A DNA stretch of 6,729 nucleotides, from the NCBI GenBank assembly GCA_041649895.1, contig JBAZMG010000053.1, positions 1-6,729 on the forward strand. Reading direction: 5' to 3'. The DNA comes from STD1-204 sp041649895. GTDB lineage: Bacteria; Patescibacteriota; Minisyncoccia; Minisyncoccales; Minisyncoccaceae. Numbering within the stretch: the first letter of the stretch is position 1; each line of letters begins with the position of its first letter. Shown one piece after another: positions 1-6,729 of this stretch. Both the position numbers and the translations under genes were made by a program. The notes beneath the pieces were generated by a model, which saw only the letters and a program-made list of their open reading frames with translations, was not told where the DNA came from and ran no database searches.

Positions 1-521
1 CAGTCGATGGCGTCTTCTATGATATGACTGAGAGTGAAGATAGAGCTCATTTTACAATGTGGTGTATGATGGCCGCCCCCCTCATCCTTGGCAATGATTT
101 GACCAATATGTCAGAAGAGACCCTGGCCATTATCAAGAATAAAGATCTTATTGCCATCGATCAGGACTCTCTCGGGATTCAGGGTCTTCGTTTGAAATCA
201 GTCGACAGTCTCCAGTATTGGTTCAAACCATTGGTAAATGGTGATTGGGCATTCTGTGTTATGAATATCGGTGAAAAAGATACTGTCGTTACGCTTGACT
301 GGTCGACGCTGGAAGTACGTGATGATATCAGTGGAAGAAGGACTTCTTTTAGTTCAGTAAATTATTCTGTCAAAGATTTATGGAATGGTGGAGAACCTTT
401 CAGTACTCTGGTAAGGGGAAAAGGATTCTTGAATGAGCAATATGTAATTAATACTGTTTACGTTACTGTTAAATCACATGATGTTATTGCATATCGCCTT
501 ACACCAGTTGAAAAAGAATGA
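1..521 (+). CDS. GH27 glycoside hydrolase (alpha-galactosidase / beta-L-arabinopyranosidase type), 5'-truncated
   Basis: This is the last 172 codons of a gene that enters from the left edge. The frame is open from base 3, so the ATG at base 24 is internal and not the start. The fragment begins VDGVFYDMTESEDRAHF and continues through the HFTMWCMMAAPLILGNDL block (fragment residues 16-32) and IAIDQDSLGIQG (residues 50-61). Both blocks are hallmarks of the last barrel strands of GH27. A C-terminal beta-sandwich domain follows, ending in the usual SHDVIAYRLTP-type strand. Family knowledge: GH27 are retaining exo-enzymes that release terminal alpha-D-galactose, alpha-GalNAc or, in some members, beta-L-arabinopyranose. 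The nucleophile Asp and acid/base Asp lie upstream of the window, so activity and secretion signal cannot be judged. The stop codon overlaps the next gene's start (ATGA), which implies cotranscription and probably translational coupling. The GH27 assignment is firm; the substrate is open. Confidence 0.92.
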   Translation, partial: VDGVFYDMTESEDRAHFTMWCMMAAPLILGNDLTNMSEETLAIIKNKDLIAIDQDSLGIQGLRLKSVDSLQYWFKPLVNGDWAFCVMNIGEKDTVVTLDWSTLEVRDDISGRRTSFSSVNYSVKDLWNGGEPFSTLVRGKGFLNEQYVINTVYVTVKSHDVIAYRLTPVEKE

Positions 522-2449
522 AAAAGGTTATGAAGGTTATAATAGGTTTTTTAATTGCAAATGTTTTCCTTCTTGCTTCTGGCAAGAAGGAAAACATACA
601 TGATTATCCGTACAGTCCGGTAGCTTTTACATCAGTAGAGGTAACTGACCATTTTTGGGGTCAGAGGCTTCAGGCATCAAGGGAAGTTACTATTCCTCTT
701 GCATTCAGCAAGTGTGAAGAAACCGGAAGATACAGGAATTTTGTGCAGGCAGCTGAACAGATGAAATCAGAAGAGGATCTCGGATTTGTCGTTCGCGGGT
801 TGCCCTTCGACGATACGGATGTCTATAAAACAATTGAAGGCGCGTCCTATCTTTTGCAAACTTATCCGGATTCCGCGATGGAGGCATATATAGACAGTGT
901 CTTAACGTTAATCTCTGCAGCCCAGGAACCTGATGGATATCTTTATACAGCGAGAACAAGGAATCCTAAAGCCCCTCACAAGTGGTCAGGTGCTGAAAGG
1001 TGGGTTCAGATAGAGGATAGCCATGAGTTATATGACCTCGGACATATGATTGAAGGTGCTATTGCTCATTATCGTGCTACAGGGAAAAGGACTTTTCTGG
1101 ATATCGCCATCAGATATGCAGATTGCGTATGCCGTGAGATTGGTCCCAATGAAGGACAGAAAGTCCATGTCCCTGGCCATCAGATTGCCGAAATGGCGCT
1201 TGCAAAACTTTACACTGTAACTGGTGATAAAAAATATCTTGACGAAGCAAAATTCTTCATTGATATGCGCGGTCGCGGAGAAAAGGGAATGGATTCCTAT
1301 CGTCAGTCACATATTCCGGTTATTGAGCAAGATGAACCAGTAGGACATGCCGTCCGTGCTGAATATATGTATTCTGGAATGGCTGATGTTGCGGCACTGA
1401 CAGGAGATCAGACATATATCGCTGCCATCGACAAGATTTGGGAGAACCTGGTTTCAAAGAAACTGTATCTTACAGGCGGGGTAGGTGCCCGACGTGAAGG
1501 TGAAGCTTTTGGCGATGCGTATGAACTTCCAAACCTTACATCATATTGTGAGACTTGTGCGGCAATTGGTAATGTATATACGAACTTCCGGATGTTTCTC
1601 CTACATGGCGAATCCAAGTATATTGATGTTTTGGAGAGAACCCTTTATAATGGTGTCCTTTCCGGCATTTCTCTTGATGGAGGTACGTTTTTTTATCCAA
1701 ATCCGTTAGAGTCTGATGGTCGTCATAAACGTCAACCGTGGTTCGGATGTGCCTGCTGTCCTTCAAATATCGCTCGTTTCATTCCTTCAGTTGCGGGATA
1801 TGTGTATTCAGTGAAGGACAATGATTTATTTGTCAATCTCTATATGTCCAATAATGTTACGGCAAGTGTTAAGAATGGAGATGTAAAACTCTCGATGGTT
1901 ACTAATTATCCCTGGGATGGAGAAGTGTCTATTGTTGTAAAGGATGCCCCGAAAAAAGGTTTTGAACTTAAACTCAGAATTCCGGGTTGGGTAAGGAATG
2001 AAGTGGTCCCATCAGATTTATATACTTATGCCGACACCGTTACTCCCGGGTATTCCGTGAAGGTCAATGGGGTAGAAGTCCATTCGATGTTGATAGATGG
2101 CTATTTCTGCATTGACCGCAAGTGGAATGCAGAAGACAAGGTTGAACTCAGTATGGATATAATACCCAGAGTTGTAAAAGCTAATTCACTGGTGAAGGAT
2201 GATGAAGGAAGAATCGCTATAGAGAAAGGTCCTATTGTCTATTGTGCCGAATGGGTAGATAATCAGGGAATTAAAGTTCGGGAAGCCGTTATTGACAAGA
2301 ATCCAAGTCTAGTTGTCAAACGTGATCCAAATAAACTATATGGTATAGATGAGATTATCGTTGATGGATCTGATCTTGTCCTTATTCCATATTATGCCTG
2401 GAATCATAGAGGTGCTGGCGACATGTCAGTCTGGATAAAGAACAAATAA
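518..2449 (+). CDS. GH127 beta-L-arabinofuranosidase-type enzyme (DUF1680 family), secreted
   Basis: This complete 643-residue protein is close in length to the characterised HypBA1 of Bifidobacterium longum (about 658). It opens with a basic n-region and a hydrophobic stretch (about residues 7-20), a signal peptide without a lipobox, so it is probably periplasmic; cleavage near ASG (20-22) is plausible. The N-terminal family block VTDHFWGQRLQASREVTIP is followed by an (alpha/alpha)6-type barrel with GHAVRAEY (His277). The catalytic centre is visible: Glu329 in GEAF, Glu345 and Cys347 in CETC, and Cys413-Cys414 in CACCPSN. These match HypBA1 acid/base Glu322, zinc ligands Glu338 and Cys340, nucleophile Cys417 and ligand Cys418, and the 16-residue Glu-Glu spacing is identical. 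A beta-rich C-terminal part follows. Family role: removal of terminal beta-L-arabinofuranose; some relatives act on other pectic sugars. ATG518 overlaps the GH27 stop; an in-frame ATG at 530 is a weaker alternative. GH146 shares the motif, but its members tend to be longer. Confidence 0.96.
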   Translation: MKKVMKVIIGFLIANVFLLASGKKENIHDYPYSPVAFTSVEVTDHFWGQRLQASREVTIPLAFSKCEETGRYRNFVQAAEQMKSEEDLGFVVRGLPFDDTDVYKTIEGASYLLQTYPDSAMEAYIDSVLTLISAAQEPDGYLYTARTRNPKAPHKWSGAERWVQIEDSHELYDLGHMIEGAIAHYRATGKRTFLDIAIRYADCVCREIGPNEGQKVHVPGHQIAEMALAKLYTVTGDKKYLDEAKFFIDMRGRGEKGMDSYRQSHIPVIEQDEPVGHAVRAEYMYSGMADVAALTGDQTYIAAIDKIWENLVSKKLYLTGGVGARREGEAFGDAYELPNLTSYCETCAAIGNVYTNFRMFLLHGESKYIDVLERTLYNGVLSGISLDGGTFFYPNPLESDGRHKRQPWFGCACCPSNIARFIPSVAGYVYSVKDNDLFVNLYMSNNVTASVKNGDVKLSMVTNYPWDGEVSIVVKDAPKKGFELKLRIPGWVRNEVVPSDLYTYADTVTPGYSVKVNGVEVHSMLIDGYFCIDRKWNAEDKVELSMDIIPRVVKANSLVKDDEGRIAIEKGPIVYCAEWVDNQGIKVREAVIDKNPSLVVKRDPNKLYGIDEIIVDGSDLVLIPYYAWNHRGAGDMSVWIKNK

Positions 2450-2462
2450 CCAAAATAATACA

Positions 2463-4736
2463 ATGAAAATAACTTTCTTATTTCTGTCCCTGTCACTTTT
2501 GATTTTTGGCTGCACGCCAAAAGAATCATTTGTAAAGGTTGAAACATCTGCAGGTCCTCTTCTTCTTACACCGATGACGGAGAACTCAGTCCGTGTCCAG
2601 GTGTTGGGCGCTCCTACCCACGATGTTGAGGAGTTGATATTTACCGAGGAATTCAAGTCACCTGAATTCAGTGTCAAGAAGGATGATTCTTCCATTATTC
2701 TTCAAACCTCGAAAATGATGGTCCAGTATGATAAGTCATCCGAGTCTTTGATTTTCTTTGATGCACAAGGTCATGAACTGTTTCGTGAAAAACCTGGTAG
2801 CAGGATCCTTAAGCAGTCCACAGTAATGGGAGACTCAACGTATGAGGCATCACAATCTTATATTATGCAACCAGGGGATCACCAGTTTGGCACTGGTCAG
2901 TTTCAAGATAACCAACTTGATATTTTTGGCTTGTCCAGAAGGCTTACCCAGAATAATACGCAGATTGTATCTCCTGTAATAATTTCCAGCAAAGGCTATG
3001 GAATTCTTTGGCATAATTACGGACGAACCGATTTTAATCCTTGTGAAACGGTTTATCCAATTTATCCGAAGGAGGATATCTCTGCCAAACCTGTTCCACA
3101 AAATGGAAGAATGATGTCTCCTGGGAAATTGTATGAGAGGAATATTGATATATCAGAAGAAGGGAAATACTCTCTTCTTGTTTGCGTAGGAAAGCAGGGA
3201 ATCCGTTCCGGACATAAGATCATTGTTGACGGGAATGTCATTTTGGAAGATGACAACTCCTGGATTCCTACGGTTTCTTCTTTTGTTGATTTTTCTGCAG
3301 GTACCCATTCCATTTCAGTCACTGGTTCCGCCGAAGACTCTGTAGAACTCTATGTCAGAAAAGTCGATGAGACAACTACCTTTAGGTCTCCTGTTTCTCA
3401 GAACTTGGATTATACTGTATTTGCCGGTTCTGCAGACGAAGTGATAGCTGCATATAGAACACTTACCGGGCCGGTCCCTGCCATGCAGGATTGGGCATTC
3501 GGATTTATTCAGTGCCGTGAAAGATATGACACTCAGGCCGAGCTTCTCGAAGCAGCACATGGTTTCAAGGATAAAAATATCCCAATGGACATGATTGTTC
3601 AGGACTGGCAATATTGGGGTGAAACAGGCTGGAACTCCATGGAGTTTGACAAAACAAAATATCCTGACGCCAAAGCCATGATTGATGAGGTTCACGACCT
3701 TGGTTACAAGATTATGATTTCTGTTTGGTCAAGAGTCGCAACTGTAGGCAGCAGAACATTGAATGAACGCAACAAACATCTGGGCACAACACTAGGTAAT
3801 GACCTTGCAGCTAAGGGTTATTTCATCCCAGGTACTGAGTGGATTGATTATTTCAATCCAGTGGCTGCTGAGTACTATTGGAACAGCTTTAGAGATAGTC
3901 TGGTGGTTCTTGGTTTTGATGGTTGGTGGTTTGATGCCACTGAGCCTGACAACGATTATGAACTTCTTGACAGACGTGTAGCTGACAATACCATTCCCGG
4001 AGAAGTCTACAGGAACGTATATCCTCTTGTCGCAAACCGGACCATGTACAATGGATTCAAAGAATACTATGCACCGGATAAAATGCCCGTTGTCCTGACA
4101 AGAAGTGCTTTTGCAGGAAGTCAGAAATATGGTGTCATTACCTGGTCTGGAGATATTCGCGGTACTTGGGGAGCATTCGAACGTCAGATTGTCGGAGGTC
4201 TCGGACAGTCAGCAACCGGTCTTCCCTGGTGGACATATGATGCAGGCGGATTCTCCCGTCCCCGGGATCAGTACACCAATCCTGAATATCAGGAATTAAT
4301 GCTCAGGTTTATTGAAACAGCTGTCTTCCTTCCGTTTATGAGGGTTCATGGATCGAATAGTCATACTGAACCCTGGAATTACAGCGAGGAGACGAATAGA
4401 ATCTATATTGATAATATCAAACTCCGCTATAAAATCATGCCATATATCCTTGATGTCGCAAAGAGGGTGTCTGAGGATGGCTACACTATGATGAGGCCAT
4501 TAGTTTTCGATTTCCCATTTGATGAGGAAGCTCTAAAACAGAAAACAGAATATATGTTTGGCCCCGATTATCTGGTATGTCCGATTACAAAAGCCAAAGT
4601 TCAGGAATGGACAGTGTACCTGCCTGTCAATCAAAATGGTTGGGAGTGTTTCCATTCCGGAGAGCATTACGATGGAGGGCAGTATGTGACTGTACCTGTT
4701 ACCATTGAGAATATACCTGTATTTAAAAAGCTTTAA
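2463..4736 (+). CDS. GH31 alpha-xylosidase/alpha-glucosidase-type lipoprotein with PA14-like insert and short C-terminus
   Basis: The protein has 757 residues and starts 13 bases after the GH127 stop. The N-terminus is a lipoprotein signal, LLIFGC with acylated Cys17, followed by TPKE. In order: an N-terminal beta-sandwich (about 25-210); an inserted beta-rich segment (about 215-300, with GKYSLLV, IIVDGNVI and AGTHSISV strands) resembling the PA14-type insert of CjXyl31A-like alpha-xylosidases; a short link; then the GH31 barrel from about 339 (PAMQDWAFG). Visible active-site residues are Asp381 in VQDWQYW, nucleophile Asp491 in WWFDATEPDN and acid/base Asp564 in WSGDIRG. Known for GH31: retaining exo-alpha-glycosidases. 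The WWxDATEP form together with a PA14-like insert favours alpha-xylosidase (as in xyloglucan PULs), but alpha-glucosidase is possible. Oddity: the protein ends at IENIPVFKKL, inside the conserved block that normally continues as a FVRAGSIIP-type strand plus a distal beta domain, so roughly 80-100 residues seem missing. The catalytic core is intact. Confidence 0.94.
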   Translation: MKITFLFLSLSLLIFGCTPKESFVKVETSAGPLLLTPMTENSVRVQVLGAPTHDVEELIFTEEFKSPEFSVKKDDSSIILQTSKMMVQYDKSSESLIFFDAQGHELFREKPGSRILKQSTVMGDSTYEASQSYIMQPGDHQFGTGQFQDNQLDIFGLSRRLTQNNTQIVSPVIISSKGYGILWHNYGRTDFNPCETVYPIYPKEDISAKPVPQNGRMMSPGKLYERNIDISEEGKYSLLVCVGKQGIRSGHKIIVDGNVILEDDNSWIPTVSSFVDFSAGTHSISVTGSAEDSVELYVRKVDETTTFRSPVSQNLDYTVFAGSADEVIAAYRTLTGPVPAMQDWAFGFIQCRERYDTQAELLEAAHGFKDKNIPMDMIVQDWQYWGETGWNSMEFDKTKYPDAKAMIDEVHDLGYKIMISVWSRVATVGSRTLNERNKHLGTTLGNDLAAKGYFIPGTEWIDYFNPVAAEYYWNSFRDSLVVLGFDGWWFDATEPDNDYELLDRRVADNTIPGEVYRNVYPLVANRTMYNGFKEYYAPDKMPVVLTRSAFAGSQKYGVITWSGDIRGTWGAFERQIVGGLGQSATGLPWWTYDAGGFSRPRDQYTNPEYQELMLRFIETAVFLPFMRVHGSNSHTEPWNYSEETNRIYIDNIKLRYKIMPYILDVAKRVSEDGYTMMRPLVFDFPFDEEALKQKTEYMFGPDYLVCPITKAKVQEWTVYLPVNQNGWECFHSGEHYDGGQYVTVPVTIENIPVFKKL

Positions 4737-4743
4737 TATTTTT

Positions 4744-5973
4744 ATGAGACATATTGCATTTATTTTCAATTTGCTGATATTTGCATTCTTGTCTATACAG
4801 GTAAATGCCCAATTATTAAACGATTACAGCCACATTCGTGGAAATCATTATTTTGGCTGGCATCAGGATGAACAGACGATTTGCCGTGAACTCGGATATG
4901 GGAAACAAATAGGGATGAACAGCACCAGGATTTGTCTGTATTACAGCAGATACAAGGCTAATCCCGAGCAGTATCTTACCACTTTCAGAAATTATGTACG
5001 TATAGCTAACAGGATGGGCATATCGGTTATGCCTATCCTTTGGGACGGTTGTTCACTGAATCCTGAAATCTTAAAACCAAGCTTCTGGGAATCGGAGGGA
5101 GATGCATACGTGAAGAATGTCATTGAGTTTATGAAAGGTGAAGAGGGTATTATTTGCTGGGATGTAATGAACGAGCCGACTTGTAATCCATATCACGACA
5201 AATGCACTTCTGAAGAGGAGCATCTTGCTCATAGAGCTGAGATTTTCCGTCATGTCCGCCATTATTGCGAACTTGTAAAGAAGCTGGACAAAAAGAACCC
5301 TATCACTGTAGGGGTTCAGTTCTCAGCTAACCTTGAAGAGGCTTCTGCAGACCTTGTCGACATTATCACTTTTCACGACTATAAGCAATCTGATTCCAGA
5401 ATTGAAGCTGCTTGGCAGATAGCCTTGTCTGTCGCGAAGAAGTATGGGAAACCACTTATGAACAGCGAAACGGGTTGCATAGGACGAGGAAATCCATATG
5501 AACTTGCCATTGGCAAATGTTATGAGCATAATTGCGGCTTCTATGCTTTCGAGCTGATGATACGTGGCGGATTTGCTCCTATACACGGCTTCTTCTATCC
5601 TGACGGCACCATCCGGGATCCTTCCATCATAACTTCTTTTATGGGTATGCAGAGGAATCGTGATTTAAATACTATGGTCAAAGAGAACCCTAACCTTGAA
5701 CATCACGTAGAACTGGCTTTAGCGGAGGCTGAAGCCGCTCTTGCAATGGAAACGAAACGAGCTAAAAATGTCAGGGAGATACTTGAAGCAGCTGAATACT
5801 GCGCTAATCTTTTGGAAGGCGCCCAGATGGTCGCTATGTGGGATCTTCCAACAGCTCACATTAATGCATGGCGAAATATGCCTGAAAATGAATTGGATAT
5901 GTGGAAAATCCGTGCGTTCCTCTATGATTTAATGACTAAGTTGAAAGCATCTTGTCATATTTTATCTCTGTAA
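4744..5973 (+). CDS. Secreted clan GH-A TIM-barrel glycoside hydrolase (GH5-like) with helical C-terminal extension
   Basis: I place the start at ATG 4744 (409 residues), 7 bases after the GH31 stop. It gives a clean signal peptide (MRHIAFIFNLLIFAFLSIQVNAQ in outline, cleavage after VNA at residue 22). The in-frame ATG at 4705 would put 13 polar residues before the signal and overlap GH31. The barrel carries clan GH-A features: NSTRICLYY (Arg62, beta-2 region), WDVMNEP at the end of strand 4 with acid/base Glu144, TFHDY (His211, Tyr213), and LMNSETG on strand 7 with nucleophile Glu242. This fits a retaining beta-glycosidase acting on a beta-linked backbone or stub. I cannot assign a subfamily: GH5, GH2-type or another GH-A family are all possible. 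After the barrel, about residues 315-409 form an Ala/Glu-rich region predicted to be helical, which is not part of the standard fold. There is no lipobox, so it is probably periplasmic. The substrate is unknown; the neighbours suggest a plant hemicellulose or pectin fragment. Confidence 0.85.
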   Translation: MRHIAFIFNLLIFAFLSIQVNAQLLNDYSHIRGNHYFGWHQDEQTICRELGYGKQIGMNSTRICLYYSRYKANPEQYLTTFRNYVRIANRMGISVMPILWDGCSLNPEILKPSFWESEGDAYVKNVIEFMKGEEGIICWDVMNEPTCNPYHDKCTSEEEHLAHRAEIFRHVRHYCELVKKLDKKNPITVGVQFSANLEEASADLVDIITFHDYKQSDSRIEAAWQIALSVAKKYGKPLMNSETGCIGRGNPYELAIGKCYEHNCGFYAFELMIRGGFAPIHGFFYPDGTIRDPSIITSFMGMQRNRDLNTMVKENPNLEHHVELALAEAEAALAMETKRAKNVREILEAAEYCANLLEGAQMVAMWDLPTAHINAWRNMPENELDMWKIRAFLYDLMTKLKASCHILSL

Positions 5974-6045
5974 CTTGTTAATATATATATAAACTCAATT
6001 CGGAGAAATTTCTCCGGACATTAATATTTAATCAAATAAAACTTA
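5974..6045 (+). promoter_or_regulatory. AT-rich intergenic leader before the SusC-like gene
   Basis: These 72 bases between the GH-A enzyme and the transporter form the only real gap in the window. They contain an alternating AT run (5981-5990), the palindrome described separately (6001-6016), and an A-rich stretch directly before the ATG at 6046, typical of Bacteroidota translation starts that lack a Shine-Dalgarno sequence. I found no convincing match to the Bacteroides promoter pattern (TTG, then TAnnTTTG about 19-21 bases later). It may therefore be a leader with a processing or attenuation element inside one transcript, or hold an unrecognised promoter. The regulatory role is inferred from position only. 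Confidence 0.4.
6001..6016. repeat. Perfect 16-base palindrome (CGGAGAAATTTCTCCG), possible RNA hairpin or operator
   Basis: The sequence equals its own reverse complement over 16 bases. As RNA it can fold into a 6-bp stem with an AAUU loop, extendable to 8 bp by the flanking U6000-G6017 wobble and the U5999-A6018 pair. No U-tract follows (the next bases are CATTAATATTTA), so it is not a canonical intrinsic terminator. It lies 29 bases before the transporter start codon. The GGAG inside it is about 40 bases from the ATG, too far to be a ribosome binding site. It could be an operator for a dimeric regulator, an mRNA-stabilising or processing hairpin, or a weak attenuator. Confidence 0.8.
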
Positions 6046-6729
6046 ATGAAAAAAATTGTTAAAATTCTTAGTACCCTGCTACTAGTAGCAATGCCTTTTG
6101 TCGCAGATGCGCAAAACATCTCCGTAAATGGTACGGTTAAGGATGTTCATGGTGTTCCAGTTACTGGAGTTACTGTTATCCAGGTTGGAAGTACTACAAA
6201 CGGTGTCGTGACTGACCTCGATGGTAAGTACGTTATTTCCGTACCTGACAACGCAACACTTGATTTTATCTTTATGGGTTTTCAAACCCAGTCAATCGCG
6301 GTTTCGGGACGTCAGGTAATAGATGTAGTCCTTGTAGAGGCCGCTGTTGAGCTTGAAGAAATGGTGGTGATTGGTTATGGTATTCAAAAGAAGTCCGACC
6401 TTACCGGCTCTGTCGCTTCTATTAAGGAAAGCGACCTTTCAAATCGTTCAAGCGTCTCGGCTGTGCAGGCACTGCAAGGAAAGGCTGCCGGCGTTCAGAT
6501 TGTGAATGCATCAGGAGCTCCCGGCTCAGAGGCGAGCATTCAGATCCGTGGTTATTCTTCAAACTCCGCTACAACTCCCCTAATCATCGTTGACGGCTTG
6601 AAGGTCGCCAGTATGAGTTATCTCGATCCGGACAATATCGCTTCTATCGAAGTCCTCAAAGACGCTGCCTCTGCCGCCATTTATGGTATAGAGGCAGGTA
6701 ACGGTGTTATTCTTATTACCACCAAGTCA
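6046..6729 (+). CDS. SusC/RagA-family TonB-linked outer-membrane transporter, 3'-truncated by window edge
   Basis: The frame is open for 228 codons from ATG 6046 to the last base; SusC proteins are usually about 1000 residues, so this is roughly the first quarter. It starts with a signal peptide (MKKIVKILSTLLLVAMPF, cleavage after VADA at residue 22). A CarboxypepD-regulatory-like beta domain follows (about 25-105: VNGTVKDVHGVPVTGVTV, TNGVVTDLDGKY, LDFIFMGF). The SusC signature VVIGYGIQKKSDLTGSV and the plug domain come next (LQGKAAGVQIVN, IQIRGYSS, IIVDG, SIEVLKDAASAAIYG, NGVILITTK). There is no STN domain before the regulatory domain, so it is not of the type that signals through an anti-sigma factor. 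Role: energised import of oligosaccharides across the outer membrane with a SusD-like lipoprotein, expected just downstream. The gene follows four hydrolases on the same strand, which places it in the same PUL. The transported glycan is not evident from this portion. Confidence 0.97.
   Translation, partial: MKKIVKILSTLLLVAMPFVADAQNISVNGTVKDVHGVPVTGVTVIQVGSTTNGVVTDLDGKYVISVPDNATLDFIFMGFQTQSIAVSGRQVIDVVLVEAAVELEEMVVIGYGIQKKSDLTGSVASIKESDLSNRSSVSAVQALQGKAAGVQIVNASGAPGSEASIQIRGYSSNSATTPLIIVDGLKVASMSYLDPDNIASIEVLKDAASAAIYGIEAGNGVILITTKS

Noticed and set aside
24..26. ATG at 24 as the start of the GH27 gene
   Set aside because: The frame is open to the left edge, and the GH27 catalytic half must lie upstream; residues before this Met already fit the family.
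3315..3695. Minus-strand open frame of 126 codons inside the GH31 gene, and other antisense frames across the window
   Set aside because: They lie entirely within strongly recognised coding sequence on the + strand and show no family motif or plausible start context.
4705..4743. Upstream in-frame ATG as the start of the GH-A enzyme
   Set aside because: It would overlap GH31 by 32 bases and place 13 extra residues before a well-formed signal peptide that begins at ATG 4744.
5978..5992. Alternating AT run as a promoter -7 element
   Set aside because: It does not match the TAnnTTTG pattern, and no properly spaced TTG box could be supported.
6001..6030. Palindrome as an intrinsic terminator ending the hydrolase operon
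   Set aside because: The stem is short and no run of U follows it, so a canonical terminator cannot be supported.
6082..6285. Short minus-strand open frame at the start of the transporter gene
   Set aside because: It is the antisense of a clear signal peptide and CarboxypepD-like domain of the SusC-type protein.

Overview
The window reads as part of a polysaccharide utilization locus (PUL) from a member of the Bacteroidota, probably a gut or rumen Bacteroidales such as Bacteroides, Prevotella or a relative. The main evidence is the start of a SusC/RagA-type TonB-dependent transporter at the right edge, preceded by a tight run of secreted glycoside hydrolases. The starts lack strong Shine-Dalgarno sequences and sit in A-rich leaders, which is also typical of this phylum. 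The genus call is inference.

Layout, all on the + strand: (1) bases 1-521, the C-terminal part of a GH27 enzyme (alpha-galactosidase / beta-L-arabinopyranosidase type), cut off by the left edge; (2) 518-2449, a complete GH127 beta-L-arabinofuranosidase-type enzyme with its Cys/Glu zinc catalytic centre, overlapping the GH27 stop by 4 bases (ATGA); (3) 2463-4736, a GH31 enzyme of alpha-xylosidase/alpha-glucosidase type, a predicted lipoprotein with an inserted PA14-like beta domain and an abruptly short C-terminus; (4) 4744-5973, a secreted clan GH-A TIM-barrel enzyme (GH5-like) with a helical C-terminal extension; (5) 5974-6045, an AT-rich gap holding a perfect 16-base palindrome; (6) 6046 to the right edge, the first 228 codons of a SusC-like outer-membrane transporter.

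The four hydrolase genes are separated by -4, 13 and 7 bases and are almost certainly one transcription unit. The transporter lies 72 bases further on and may be read through from the same promoter or have its own signal. Together the set suggests uptake of a branched plant glycan (SusC, presumably with a SusD beyond the window). Three exo-acting enzymes would remove alpha-Gal or beta-L-Arap (GH27), beta-L-Araf (GH127) and alpha-Xyl or alpha-Glc (GH31), and a GH-A beta-glycosidase would work on the backbone or a beta-linked stub. Candidate substrates are decorated xyloglucan, highly branched arabinoxylan, arabinogalactan- or extensin-type glycans, or pectic side chains. The sequence alone does not decide among these.

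I saw no RNA genes, insertion sequences, CRISPR arrays or phage genes. The observations most worth checking are the GH31 C-terminal truncation, the unplaced GH5-like family with its helical tail, and the palindrome before the transporter gene. I do not see a clearly novel biological system here.
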